15,010 nt of DNA from Verrucomicrobiota bacterium (GTDB lineage Bacteria > Verrucomicrobiota > Verrucomicrobiia > Limisphaerales > JAHEOI01), in NCBI GenBank assembly GCA_018610125.1, contig JAHEOI010000026.1, forward strand, positions 1 to 15,010. The letters run 5' to 3'. Numbering within the stretch: the stretch's first letter is position 1; each line of letters begins with the position of its first letter. A program made the translations under genes and the position numbers. The notes beneath the pieces were generated by a model, which worked only from the letters and a program-made list of their open reading frames with translations, did not search any database and was not told the DNA's origin. Below, one piece after another: positions 1 to 7,275 of the stretch.

Positions 1-51
1 AGGGCCGACACAGGGAATTCGGTTTTGACCGGCTAGCGAATCCACAAACGT

Positions 52-127
52 GAGGAACCGTATGCTCGAAATCTGCTCGTACGGATCTGTGGGGGTGTCG
101 GCGGGTAACCGCCGGCACTACCCAGAC
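52..127 (+). mobile_element. Group II intron 3' end (domains V-VI), decayed relic
   Basis: Bases 55-87 follow the domain V plan: CCGTA (58-62) pairs with TACGG (80-84), the two-base CG bulge is present (78-79), and a GAAA loop lies at 68-71. The linker GGATCTGTGGGGG (83-95) is typical of bacterial introns. Domain VI follows as a 10-bp stem (95-104 with 109-118, one T.G pair) capped by a GTAA tetraloop, then CTACCCAGAC, which resembles the usual 3' splice end, so the intron would end at about 127. Signs of decay: the catalytic triad position reads AAC (56-58) instead of AGC, the upper stem of domain V is one base short and mismatched (63, 66-67 against 72-77). The rest of the intron, including any reverse transcriptase, would lie left of the window. 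The match is from memory of intron consensus, not a covariance search. Confidence 0.62.
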
Positions 128-346
128 AGGCCGGAGCAGTCATGTCGCAGTCGGCTCGAGGTGAGGGGGGGCTGGTCAGTAGGCCCGATAAAAAGGCGAT
201 GCACAAATTCTCTCCTAACTTAATGGCAGGGAAGTGCAATCCCTTGGCGACCGCATGCTCCTCCCTCTGAAATCACGATTGATCCCGCACCTTGGTGAAT
301 CTGAGGAAACGCCTCGCCGGTTTCAAGACAAAAGCACGCTCGTTAA
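128..346. other. Intergenic stretch without recognisable gene
   Basis: After the presumed intron boundary at 127 there is no reading frame with coding character on either strand and no RNA fold that I recognise. It ends at the promoter of the following exported protein. If the intron call is right, this is the 3' exon side of the insertion. Confidence 0.5.
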
Positions 347-375
347 TTGACGCAGGGTCGTCGGGTCATTATAGG
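347..375 (+). promoter_or_regulatory. Predicted sigma70-type promoter for the 300-aa exported protein
   Basis: TTGACG (347-352) and TATAGG (370-375) are separated by exactly 17 bp. A start about 7 bp past the -10 box would fall at 382-383, directly at the ATG (384), so the transcript may be leaderless. AGGG at 373-376 could otherwise act as a weak ribosome site from a more upstream start. Confidence 0.5.
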
Positions 376-383
376 GTTTTTGT

Positions 384-1286
384 ATGCGTTGGATGACCTT
401 TTTTCTGTTCTTGTTGCCCTTCGTGGGGATGACTACTTTCGGGGCTGAAGAGCGGCACTTTGATTTTACCGAGGGAGATCATGGCTTTATTGGGGATTTT
501 GCGGATCTTCCCAAGGACCACGATAACTTCAAGCTGTTCGCTGGGCGGCGGCAATTGCCGGAGGAGCTAGGCGACGGGAAGTCACTGTTTATTTCCGGCT
601 CCAACCACAGCGATGATCTCTTCATGTACTTCAAGGCCCCAATCGAGGATCTCGAGCCGGACACGGTCTACAGGGTCGTGTTTGAGCTGACATTCGCTTC
701 CAATGTGCCCGAAGGCATCCCGGGCATTGGGGGAAGTCCATCCGATTCGGTTTTTCTCAAGGCGGGCGCGGCCCCCGTTGAGCCTCAGGCCAGTCCGGAT
801 AAAATGGATTGGCTGCGACTGAATGTCGACAAAGGCAACCAATCCTCGATCGGCGCGCGCGCGACATTGCTTGGAACCATTGGCAAGCCGGACGATGACA
901 CAGATGAGTTTGTCCGGCTTGTCCACGATAACCAGAAGCATCCGTTGGGCGTGAAAACCGACGAGAACGGCCAAGCGTGGGTGTTCTTTGGCACCGACTC
1001 CGGCTTTGAGGGGACAACCGCACTCTATTACTTGGATCTGGACGTGCAATTTCGCAAGGCTACACTTCCGCAAAACGACCCGCCAAAGCCCCTGCTTCGC
1101 GTTGAGACCGGACGCGCTGTCGTGATGTGGGGAAGTGGCATGCTCGAGACTTCAAAGGACTTGTTGAAGTGGCGTAAAGTGGGTTCAGCGAAAGACGCTG
1201 CGCCACACGTGCAAGTGATCGAGCCAAAGAAAGATCGACAACGGCGTTTCTGGCGTGTGATCGACGGGGCGGACACGGTACCGTAA
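384..1286 (+). CDS. Exported protein of unknown function with verrucomicrobial-type C-terminus
   Basis: The 300-residue protein begins with a signal peptide (hydrophobic 4-19, likely cleavage near FGA-EE at 21-22), so it is exported. I do not recognise the family. Residues 25-225 are rich in short beta-like segments, with a Gly-rich stretch GIPGIGGSPSDSVFLKAGA (111-129) and a final strand ALYYLDLDVQF (213-223), suggesting a beta-sandwich, perhaps a jelly-roll binding domain. Residues 238-292 form a second small module with the pattern LETSKDLLKWRKVGS ... RRFWRV. This resembles the short C-terminal module common in secreted verrucomicrobial proteins (LExSxDLxxWxxV ... FxR). The ATG at 384 is the only start in front of the signal peptide; ribosome site is weak (AGGG). 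It has its own predicted promoter, and the next gene has another, so it is probably transcribed alone. Function unknown. Confidence 0.85.
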   Translation: MRWMTFFLFLLPFVGMTTFGAEERHFDFTEGDHGFIGDFADLPKDHDNFKLFAGRRQLPEELGDGKSLFISGSNHSDDLFMYFKAPIEDLEPDTVYRVVFELTFASNVPEGIPGIGGSPSDSVFLKAGAAPVEPQASPDKMDWLRLNVDKGNQSSIGARATLLGTIGKPDDDTDEFVRLVHDNQKHPLGVKTDENGQAWVFFGTDSGFEGTTALYYLDLDVQFRKATLPQNDPPKPLLRVETGRAVVMWGSGMLETSKDLLKWRKVGSAKDAAPHVQVIEPKKDRQRRFWRVIDGADTVP

Positions 1287-1318
1287 AGAACCGGGCCGTT
1301 TAGAGGGCTTTCCAAAAC

Positions 1319-1347
1319 TTGACTCCCGTCGCTCAAATTTTGATACT
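1319..1347 (+). promoter_or_regulatory. Predicted sigma70-type promoter for the DUF4399 gene
   Basis: TTGACT (1319-1324, five of six consensus bases) and GATACT (1342-1347, four of six) are 17 bp apart. The expected transcript start is near 1354, giving a leader of about 40 bases. An 11-bp palindrome, GGACC-T-GGTCC (1352-1362), sits at the predicted start and could be an operator, which is speculative. Confidence 0.45.
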
Positions 1348-1394
1348 AGGGGGACCTGGTCCAGAGAGAAAAACACAAAAAGAGATTAAGAGCT

Positions 1395-1874
1395 ATGAAA
1401 GCAACTGGAATACTGCAATCGGTGACACTGGTTTCGGCAATACTCGTTTCCGGCGTCAGTTACGCCAAGGAGCATAAGGAAAGCTCGCGCACGTCTGCGC
1501 CGAAAGACGCGAGTGCTTACATTGTGGAGCCGAGCAATGGCGAAACGGTCGATACCAAGTTTAAGGTCGTCTTCGGCCTTAAAGGAATGGGGGTCTGTCC
1601 GGCAGGAATTACAGCCGGCGGAGAGCCGATCCCGAATACCGGACACCACCACCTGCTCGTCGACGTCAAGAAAAAGGACTTCCCGGACATGAACAAACCG
1701 CTTCCTTCGGATAAGCCGGAGAGCATCATCCATTTCGGGGGAGGTCAGACGGAAACCATGCTCGAGCTGCCTCCGGGAAAGCATACATTGCGGTTGATCC
1801 TGGGAGATTACGCTCACGTTCCGCATGACCCACCGGTAATCTCAAAGAAGGTTACGGTGCACGTCGAAGAATAA
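1395..1874 (+). CDS. Exported DUF4399-domain protein
   Basis: A 159-residue protein with a signal peptide (residues 1-24, likely cleavage VSYA-KE), so probably periplasmic. From residue 43 on it matches the DUF4399 family: start of the domain at VEPSNGETV (44-52), a single Cys in GMGVCPAG (64-71), the histidine cluster NTGHHHLLVD (81-90), and the signature LGDYAHVPHDPPV (136-148) followed by a last beta strand KKVTVHVEE. Length equals that of the usual family members (signal plus one domain), so it is complete. The His-rich motifs could bind metal, but no function is established to my knowledge. The ATG at 1395 directly precedes the signal peptide; AAGAG a few bases upstream is a poor ribosome site. 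It is preceded by its own predicted promoter and followed by a strong hairpin (1912-1951). Confidence 0.88.
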   Translation: MKATGILQSVTLVSAILVSGVSYAKEHKESSRTSAPKDASAYIVEPSNGETVDTKFKVVFGLKGMGVCPAGITAGGEPIPNTGHHHLLVDVKKKDFPDMNKPLPSDKPESIIHFGGGQTETMLELPPGKHTLRLILGDYAHVPHDPPVISKKVTVHVEE

Positions 1875-1911
1875 CAAACAATAAGCGTTTCTGGTAAGAG
1901 CTTGGAACAAG

Positions 1912-1951
1912 ACCCGTTTCGGCCGGACCAGGGTGTCGAGCCGAAACGGGT
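1912..1951 (+). promoter_or_regulatory. 12-bp hairpin over the ribosome site of the hydrolase gene
   Basis: ACCCGTTTCGGC (1912-1923) and GCCGAAACGGGT (1940-1951) are perfectly complementary with a 16-base loop. The 3' arm contains most of GGGTGA (1948-1953), the only ribosome-site-like sequence before the ATG at 1962. The hairpin may hide this site, or it may be a terminator of the DUF4399 gene. The nearest T run (TTTT, 1958-1961) is six bases from the stem, which is poor for a Rho-independent terminator. Confidence 0.55.
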
Positions 1952-1961
1952 GAACGATTTT

Positions 1962-4900
1962 ATGGCAAGTGGATTGACGAAGCGTCAAGGGGGCGTCGCA
2001 CTGGTGGCTTGGGTGGCCCTTGTGACTGTGGTTGGTGTCACCATGGTTGGTGGCGCCGAGACAAAACAAGGTCGGGTTGAGCACGCTGTCCCCATATCCA
2101 AGGAGGGGACGTTCTTTCTGACGATCCAGGCCACTCTGCCGGATCAGCTTGGACTCAAGCCATTGGGATATGAGGTTTACCTTAATGGGGAGAGGGTTGA
2201 AGAGCAGGAAGGCCACCGATGGTCGCGCAACTATGTCCCATTTTTTACAGTCGATCGAGAGCGTGGCGATGGCACGCTGTTCCCGATGCACTTCGTTCTG
2301 CCTCTTTCGCTGAGCGAAGACGATCGGCTGACCATTCGATACCCGGCTGACCAGGAGGTGGAAGAAGCCAAGCTCCATCCCGCCATGAATGGGGTTGAGG
2401 CTTCGGTCGGCTTCGATCATGCTCATCACGTCTATTTCACCAACGATGCCCCGGAGGCCAAAGTAGACTTAAAGTGCCCTTCGAGCAAATCGGTGGATGG
2501 CCGGCTGATTGTCCAGCATGTCCGGCTGGCGGACAATCAAGGTCAAAGCTCTTGGAATCCGGGTTACCGGACCACCGAGGTGGAGCGATTACGGCTCGTC
2601 AACTTGAGGGATCGGTCGGCACCGGAAGAGAACCTTTCCATGACGGTTCCGCTGCCGAAGGATGGCCATCGATTAGTCGGGTTGACAGTCGTGCTGGAAG
2701 ACGGCGATAAGCGGTGGGCGAAATACCTCGGAGCGGCTTCGATTGTGCCGCCGAGGGAAATGGGTCGGTATCACAACGAAGGGCGGTTTATTTCCTCAAT
2801 CCGCACGCGCCCTGACAGTGACGGTCATGAGGCCAATGCTTACAAACGCTTCGGTATTGATTGGGTACGATTTGGGTGGCATTGGAACCAATGGGAGCCT
2901 CAACCGGGTGAGGTTGATTGGAGTCGCTCGGATCAGGTGTTCGATATATTTCGGGAAAACAAGCTGCGGGTGATGCATCTCGTCGGTCCTGTCCCGAAAT
3001 GGGCGCGCGCCACCGAAGGCGATTTAAAGGATGTGCCTTACAAGGGGCGTACGATCAAATACGACTGGGCGCCCGCGAAATCGATGCTCCCACGCTTTGG
3101 CGAGGCCCATCGAGCTCTCTATGAGCGATACGACGACGTGATTCGGGCCTGCAACATTTGGAATGAACCATGGGAAGGGATGGGGATTACCGGATGGAAG
3201 TCGACCGGGGATCACTATCGCGACATCGTCCGCGAAATCAATGATGCGGTCAACGAAGTCGATCCCGCGATCAAAACGGTTGCTGCCGACTCCGCTCACA
3301 ACACCCAATGGAAGCTTTTTGCGGCGGGCATGGAGGATAGCATCGATGTGATCTCCACTCATTATGCCAATCCCACCTCGACTCACGCTTATTCCTTGGC
3401 CCGCTATTATGATAAAAAGACCTGGGAAACCGAGACTTGGCGCGCTTGGGCCGGCGATGCCTCTTCGGTTCGCCATGCCCTGCTCTATTTCGCCAACGGA
3501 GGCGATAAGGTGAGCCTTTTCAACCATCAGATGTTCTTTGACCACCGTGGGAATCCGACGCCTGGCACGGTCTGGGTCGCGGCGATGCGTGAGATGCTTG
3601 AGGGGCTTTCGTTCGAGAAGGTGGTTCACCCGAAGCGACCGCCGTTTGTCTTTCTGTTTACCGGAGAGAATCGGGCCGTCGCCGCGGTCACGACTTCCGC
3701 ATTTGCCGGCACAGGCAATCCCCGCAGTGCCTTTCGATCGCAGTTCGGAAAACGGGTCTTGAAGATGGGCTTCCGTGCGCCGGCGGAGACTCAAGTCTAT
3801 GACATCCTCGGGAATTCAATTGATTCCACCAAGGAACCGGCGGAGCTTCGCTTGAAAGTCTCCGAGGAACCGCGCTATATCGAGTATCGAGGGAGTCCGT
3901 CAAAATTGGCGTCACGTTTGAAGCAGGCGCACTATGAGAACCTCCGTCCGGTCGAAATCACCCTGCGTGATATCACCCGTCGGCTCGGACAGGAGGACGC
4001 CGCCATTCCTGTGACCTTGAAGAATGCTTATAGCGAGCCAATTAATGGTCAGGTCCGGGTCGAGGCTCAAGCAATCGACCTGACTCAATCCGAGCAGACG
4101 TTTGAGCTGGGAGCAGCCGAAGAAAAAACGCTCCGGTTTAAGGTTGAAGGCCGGACCGGTAAAGGAAATGCCTTCCCTGTGGAGGTGACAGTCGACAGTG
4201 ACCGGGGGCAAGCGCAGTTGAGCGAGACGCTTCACGTGGCGGTTGTTGCTCCGGGAAATCCGGAGATTGACGGTCGGATTGCGGATTGGGAGCGCTTCGG
4301 AGCAGTGCCGGTCCGCTTTGGAGCCGGCCAGCGAGCGGATCGGTCTCAAGAGGCGGCTTGGCGCCCCTGGAAGGATGTTTCGGTCGACGGATCCCTGGCA
4401 ACGGAGGCCGCCTTTGCGGCGGATGAGAATTATCTCTACTTCATGGCGCGTGTTAAAGATAGTGAGCATGACCCCTTGCCGTCGATGCTTGCCGGACAAA
4501 ATCTGCACGAGATCCAAAATCCTCCCGCGGATCATATGTACGTTGAAGCCGGTCCGATACCGGGGGAAGGCGGCGACTACATTCAGTTGGCTCTCGCCAA
4601 TGGAGGGCGTGACCCATATGCGCCGCGATACGAAGTCCGCGAACCTGAGCATCCACTGCATCGACTCGGAGCCGTCCAGCGCTCGAGCTATATCTATATG
4701 ATCTATCCGACAAAGGATGGCGAAGCGGAAATCATGCGAATGCGGACTCCGAATTTCTATTACTTACATCCGTTGCCGATTGATTACGAACGGCTCGCAA
4801 ACCGTTGCCGAGTGGCCGGGGCTCAAGTCAAGGTGCGCCGTGTGCCAAGTGGTTATGTTTATGAAGTCGGCATACCATGGTCCGAATTGCCCACGATTCA

Positions 4901-5099
4901 GCATGCACAGGGTGACAAGGCGCGACTTAACTTGAAGGTGCGAGGCAACGGAACCATTTATTGGTCCGCAGGCCGATCGGCTGCCAGGGCCTCGGCGACC
5001 GATTTTGAGCCGACTTGGGGCAATGACTGGACAACCGATACCGTGTGGGGGTTTGTCGGTAATCCCGCGCAAGGTGGCAAGGGGAACGGTGAAAAGTGA
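1962..5099 (+). CDS. Secreted multidomain glycoside hydrolase-like protein (GH-A/GH39-like barrel plus CBM9-like domain)
   Basis: Frame is open from a TTG at 1902, but that start lies inside the hairpin stem region. ATG 1962 gives a proper signal peptide (K7 R8, hydrophobic 11-29, cleavage near VGGA-ET) and 1045 residues. Order of parts: N-terminal beta-rich region (about 33-275); TIM barrel (about 280-620) opening with RFGIDWVRFGWHWNQWEP; beta-sandwich linker (about 658-760); CBM9/DOMON-like domain (about 765-1038) opening with EIDGRIADWERF and holding ADENYLYFMARVKD and YVYEVGIPWSEL. In the barrel, NIWNEPWEG places the expected acid/base at Glu402, and WETETW (488-493) offers Glu491 or Glu489 as nucleophile, as in clan GH-A enzymes such as GH39. 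It likely cleaves a polysaccharide or glycan outside the cytoplasm; substrate unknown. The last residues (QGGKGNGEK) and the stop codon are encoded by a tandem repeat. The barrel assignment is firm in style; the exact GH family is not. Confidence 0.8.
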   Translation: MASGLTKRQGGVALVAWVALVTVVGVTMVGGAETKQGRVEHAVPISKEGTFFLTIQATLPDQLGLKPLGYEVYLNGERVEEQEGHRWSRNYVPFFTVDRERGDGTLFPMHFVLPLSLSEDDRLTIRYPADQEVEEAKLHPAMNGVEASVGFDHAHHVYFTNDAPEAKVDLKCPSSKSVDGRLIVQHVRLADNQGQSSWNPGYRTTEVERLRLVNLRDRSAPEENLSMTVPLPKDGHRLVGLTVVLEDGDKRWAKYLGAASIVPPREMGRYHNEGRFISSIRTRPDSDGHEANAYKRFGIDWVRFGWHWNQWEPQPGEVDWSRSDQVFDIFRENKLRVMHLVGPVPKWARATEGDLKDVPYKGRTIKYDWAPAKSMLPRFGEAHRALYERYDDVIRACNIWNEPWEGMGITGWKSTGDHYRDIVREINDAVNEVDPAIKTVAADSAHNTQWKLFAAGMEDSIDVISTHYANPTSTHAYSLARYYDKKTWETETWRAWAGDASSVRHALLYFANGGDKVSLFNHQMFFDHRGNPTPGTVWVAAMREMLEGLSFEKVVHPKRPPFVFLFTGENRAVAAVTTSAFAGTGNPRSAFRSQFGKRVLKMGFRAPAETQVYDILGNSIDSTKEPAELRLKVSEEPRYIEYRGSPSKLASRLKQAHYENLRPVEITLRDITRRLGQEDAAIPVTLKNAYSEPINGQVRVEAQAIDLTQSEQTFELGAAEEKTLRFKVEGRTGKGNAFPVEVTVDSDRGQAQLSETLHVAVVAPGNPEIDGRIADWERFGAVPVRFGAGQRADRSQEAAWRPWKDVSVDGSLATEAAFAADENYLYFMARVKDSEHDPLPSMLAGQNLHEIQNPPADHMYVEAGPIPGEGGDYIQLALANGGRDPYAPRYEVREPEHPLHRLGAVQRSSYIYMIYPTKDGEAEIMRMRTPNFYYLHPLPIDYERLANRCRVAGAQVKVRRVPSGYVYEVGIPWSELPTIQHAQGDKARLNLKVRGNGTIYWSAGRSAARASATDFEPTWGNDWTTDTVWGFVGNPAQGGKGNGEK

Positions 5100-5230
5100 A
5101 AGGTGGGAAGGGGAACGGTGAAAAGTAAAAGGTGGGAAGGTAGGAAAGTGAAAGGTGAAAGGTGGGAAGGTGGCAAGGGGAACGGTGAAAGGTGAGAAGG
5201 TGAGAAGGTGAGAAGGTGAGAAGGTGAACG
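5071..5230 (+). repeat. Purine-rich tandem repeat overlapping the hydrolase stop codon
   Basis: About 160 bp made of variants of AAGGTG / GGTGAAA / GGTGGGAAGG. The 14-mer GGGGAACGGTGAAA occurs at 5081-5094, 5110-5123 and 5177-5190, and the 8-bp unit GGTGAGAA occurs four times in a row at 5191-5222 plus a partial copy. The strand bias is extreme (almost no C or T apart from GT steps). It starts within the last codons of the hydrolase gene, whose TGA (5097-5099) is repeat sequence. Open frames on the minus strand here (Pro/Ser/Phe-rich) are repeat artefacts. Confidence 0.92.
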
Positions 5231-5317
5231 GCATAGGATGAGGGAGAAGTCGGTCACCCAGGATTCCTCCTAGCAGGGAAGGAGGCGAACCCATTCGTTT
5301 CTTCAACGCTCAATGCG

Positions 5318-5352
5318 GCGCACAATAAAATGGATGCGCACAAATTGTGTGC
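5318..5352. repeat. Inverted repeat between convergent genes
   Basis: GCGCACAAT (5318-5326) can pair with ATTGTGTGC (5344-5352), nine pairs including one G.T, and GCGCACAA is repeated directly at 5336. It lies 75-110 bp past the end of the minus-strand gene at 5426 and about 90 bp past the tandem repeat. It could serve as a terminator-like fold for the minus-strand gene, but no clear T tract follows. The rest of 5231-5425 shows nothing else. Confidence 0.35.
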
Positions 5353-5425
5353 TAAGTGAAGGGGGTATTCTTCTGTAATTGACGACAGCCTAACGAGCAT
5401 CGAAGCATCGAGAGGAAAGCCACAT

Positions 5426-5992
5426 TTACCTTGAGCCGGGGACGATCGATATGGTCCCGGTAGACTCGTAAACAAAGGTGTCGTCACCTAGATTGAAGCC
5501 CTCCACCTCTCCGGATCCCCCGGCACCATCGAATCGTCCGGTCCCACCCTCAATCTGATAATGGCCTTTAACAGGAACGGGGTTCTTCGGACTGGCCTCA
5601 ACGGCGGGTTGTTGGACTTTGTAGTGGCTATAGATCTTGTCGCCGTTTGCCGAGACAATCACTGTGCTCCCATCCAAAACCCGAACGAGATCGCCGTTTT
5701 CAGTGGTTTTCCAATACAAGACAATCTCATGACTGGAGTGGTATTGTCCTAGGTGAGTCCCATTTCCCGTGTCTTGACCGATCAAACGGCGGCAAGGTGA
5801 ATTCTGCGCAGCGTCGTCGGGAAGTTGACAGTCCGTCGGATCAGGAGCCAATTTGACCTTTGCCACCGCGCTTGCCTTGTAAGGAAGCTCCTTTGTCGGT
5901 TGCTGCGCCCAGGCCGAGCCAGAAGCAAAAGCGAGAACAGCGACGATGAGTACCGTGGTATGAAAAAACCGCGCGGGTTGGTAATGTGGCAT
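5426..5992 (-). CDS. Small exported protein, beta-barrel-like (AOC/DUF3224-type GGTGRF motif)
   Basis: With the ATG at 5992 the product has 188 residues and starts with a signal peptide (R8, hydrophobic 12-25, cleavage near AWA-QQ at 29-30). An in-frame ATG at 6061 would add 23 residues in front of the signal sequence, which makes it less likely even though AAGG precedes it. The mature part has two Cys (55 and 67) that could form a disulfide, and a C-terminal stretch GHYQIEGGTGRFDGAGGSGE (143-162). This GGTGRFxGAxGSG motif is typical of small secreted beta-barrel proteins related to allene oxide cyclase or DUF3224. That is a fold hint only; no function can be assigned. It lies downstream of the zinc-ribbon gene on the same strand, 113 bp away, so co-transcription is possible. 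Confidence 0.75.
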   Translation of the reverse strand: MPHYQPARFFHTTVLIVAVLAFASGSAWAQQPTKELPYKASAVAKVKLAPDPTDCQLPDDAAQNSPCRRLIGQDTGNGTHLGQYHSSHEIVLYWKTTENGDLVRVLDGSTVIVSANGDKIYSHYKVQQPAVEASPKNPVPVKGHYQIEGGTGRFDGAGGSGEVEGFNLGDDTFVYESTGTISIVPGSR

Positions 5993-6105
5993 ACAGCTAA
6001 GGTGATAATAGGCAAGGAGGCAATGTGTCAACCAAATGCCGTTCGGCTTTTGGGAGATCACGGTTAACCTTGCCTGGAGTAGTATGGGAGGAGGTAGTCC
6101 GCCGC

Positions 6106-6360
6106 TTACAGACCCTTAAATGACTTAATATCCTTCTTGGCCTTGTTATTCTTAAGGCTAACCTGCGCCACATCCCCACAATCGGGACACAAGCCATGGG
6201 AAACGCCGCGTTGATCCGACGAAGCAATGACTTGTTCGTCTTCGAAGTACCATCTTCCGGCTGCATCCTTGACGCGCCGACACTGACAACACTGAACCCA
6301 TTCTGTATCTCCGGACTTCATGACAAAATCGTCGATGTTATTAGTCTGCCAGAGGGACAA
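6106..6360 (-). CDS. Mini zinc-ribbon protein
   Basis: An 84-residue protein with two Cys pairs, CxxC at 24-27 (WVQCCQCRRVKD) and CPDC at 58-61 after VSHGL. This layout, WxxCxxCKRVRDxxGxW ... SHGxCPxC, is the small zinc ribbon known both as stand-alone proteins and as the C-terminal piece of some sensor or response-regulator proteins. Here it stands alone, with a Lys-rich tail (70-79). It probably binds one zinc ion and may contact nucleic acid or protein; role unknown. Start is uncertain: TTG 6360 has GGAGG three bases upstream (too close to be ideal), while ATG 6321 (71 residues) has no ribosome site but would keep the whole motif. The frame is closed by TAG just before the TTG. Probably transcribed with, or upstream of, the exported-protein gene at 5992. 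Confidence 0.72.
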   Translation of the reverse strand: MSLWQTNNIDDFVMKSGDTEWVQCCQCRRVKDAAGRWYFEDEQVIASSDQRGVSHGLCPDCGDVAQVSLKNNKAKKDIKSFKGL

Positions 6361-6500
6361 TCCCCTCCGCTATCGGGTGAATCCTCTAGTTTTCGATTTT
6401 TTTGCGTCTACTCAATCTTCAAGGTCACCCCTAACTGATTTCCCCCGTGATACGTTCTCCCGGACGTCCCACTTCTCTCTTGGGCCTATCAGAAGGAGCA

Positions 6501-7259
6501 TTACCGTGACATCAATTCCGTCACGATTTGATTCGTCAGGGTGGCGGCGGCTCGACTGAGTCGGTGTGCCAGGGATGCGAAATCATCGCCGTCCCATTTT
6601 TGCGAGGTGGCCTTGAAGGTGCCGGAGGCAACCTCCTGGTCCTCGTTGGGGCCGTCCTCTCGCTGCGACATCACTCTCCATTGGGCTGCGAAGCGGATGC
6701 CGGGGTGCCCGGTTCCCGGTCTCACCCCCTCGCACGCTTGAATCTCGATGGAGACGATGTAGTCGAGGTCCGATCCAGAGCGAAATGGTTCTACCTTCGC
6801 TGATCGCACAGCCGGATGTGAACCGAAATTAAGCCGAAGAACCCGTTGCAGGTTTGTTTCGAGTGGCTCGGCCCATCGTTGGTATTCGGCATATTGGAGC
6901 TGGTGACCATTCCCGCCCGTCTGGATAGCGATTGCAGGCCGACGAAGGTATCCTGGGAGACGAAGCTTTCTTAGCCCGATCCGAATTTGCGCTTTCTCGG
7001 CACGTTCTCCGTTCGGCTGACCGTTTTGGTCGGCTTGCGGCTCAAGCAGGTAAAACCGAGTCGGGTCCGGTTGAGTCTGCGGGATGAAGCAACCACTGAG
7101 CAAGATTGTCAAGCATGCCGCGATGCCGAGCGTCAGCCAAGACCCGTCCGAGCGCCGGGCTTGCCGATGCCGGTTACGACTGCCCCAGGCCGGGGATATT
7201 ATATTTTTGCCTGAAGGGCTTGTGGCTTGCCGGGGTGTGGCCAGAGGGGTGATTTGCAT
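6501..7259 (-). CDS. PqiC-type ABC-transport auxiliary lipoprotein
   Basis: The 252-residue product carries a lipobox, LTILLSGC, with the lipidated Cys at 57, after a long basic N-terminus (RNRHRQARR). Downstream, PDPTRFYLLEP (69-79) and IRIGLRKLRLPGYLRRPAI (92-110), followed by YAEYQRWAEPLETNLQRVL, match the ABC_trans_aux / PqiC (DUF330) lipoprotein family. These lipoproteins sit at the outer membrane and dock to MCE proteins, receiving lipid from the transporter. It is the last gene of the lipid-transport operon, 16 bp after mlaD, consistent with translational coupling since there is no ribosome site before ATG 7259. The unusually long N-terminus before the lipobox (about 40 residues) hints that the real start may be internal, but there is no later Met before Cys57. 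Role by family: lipid transport partner; confidence in family high. Confidence 0.85.
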   Translation of the reverse strand: MQITPLATPRQATSPSGKNIISPAWGSRNRHRQARRSDGSWLTLGIAACLTILLSGCFIPQTQPDPTRFYLLEPQADQNGQPNGERAEKAQIRIGLRKLRLPGYLRRPAIAIQTGGNGHQLQYAEYQRWAEPLETNLQRVLRLNFGSHPAVRSAKVEPFRSGSDLDYIVSIEIQACEGVRPGTGHPGIRFAAQWRVMSQREDGPNEDQEVASGTFKATSQKWDGDDFASLAHRLSRAAATLTNQIVTELMSR

Positions 7260-7275
7260 GGTCTCAAAGCGGAAT

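Noticed and set aside
582..1073. Minus-strand open frame of 163 codons opposite the first exported protein
   Set aside because: No recognisable domain, no signal or promoter; the plus-strand protein has a signal peptide and a known-looking C-terminal module.
1902..1961. Upstream TTG start for the hydrolase
   Set aside because: It would place 20 non-signal residues encoded largely by a hairpin in front of a good signal peptide; ATG 1962 is better.
3024..3794. Long minus-strand open frame inside the hydrolase gene
   Set aside because: It is a shadow of the well-supported plus-strand hydrolase; its product shows no family motif and the plus-strand frame carries the catalytic motifs.
5071..5230. 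CRISPR array
   Set aside because: Units are contiguous and of uneven length with no unique spacers, and no cas genes are near.
4764..5306. Minus-strand frame rich in Pro, Ser, Phe and Leu at the tandem repeat
   Set aside because: The composition is the direct translation of the purine-rich repeat on the other strand, not a protein.
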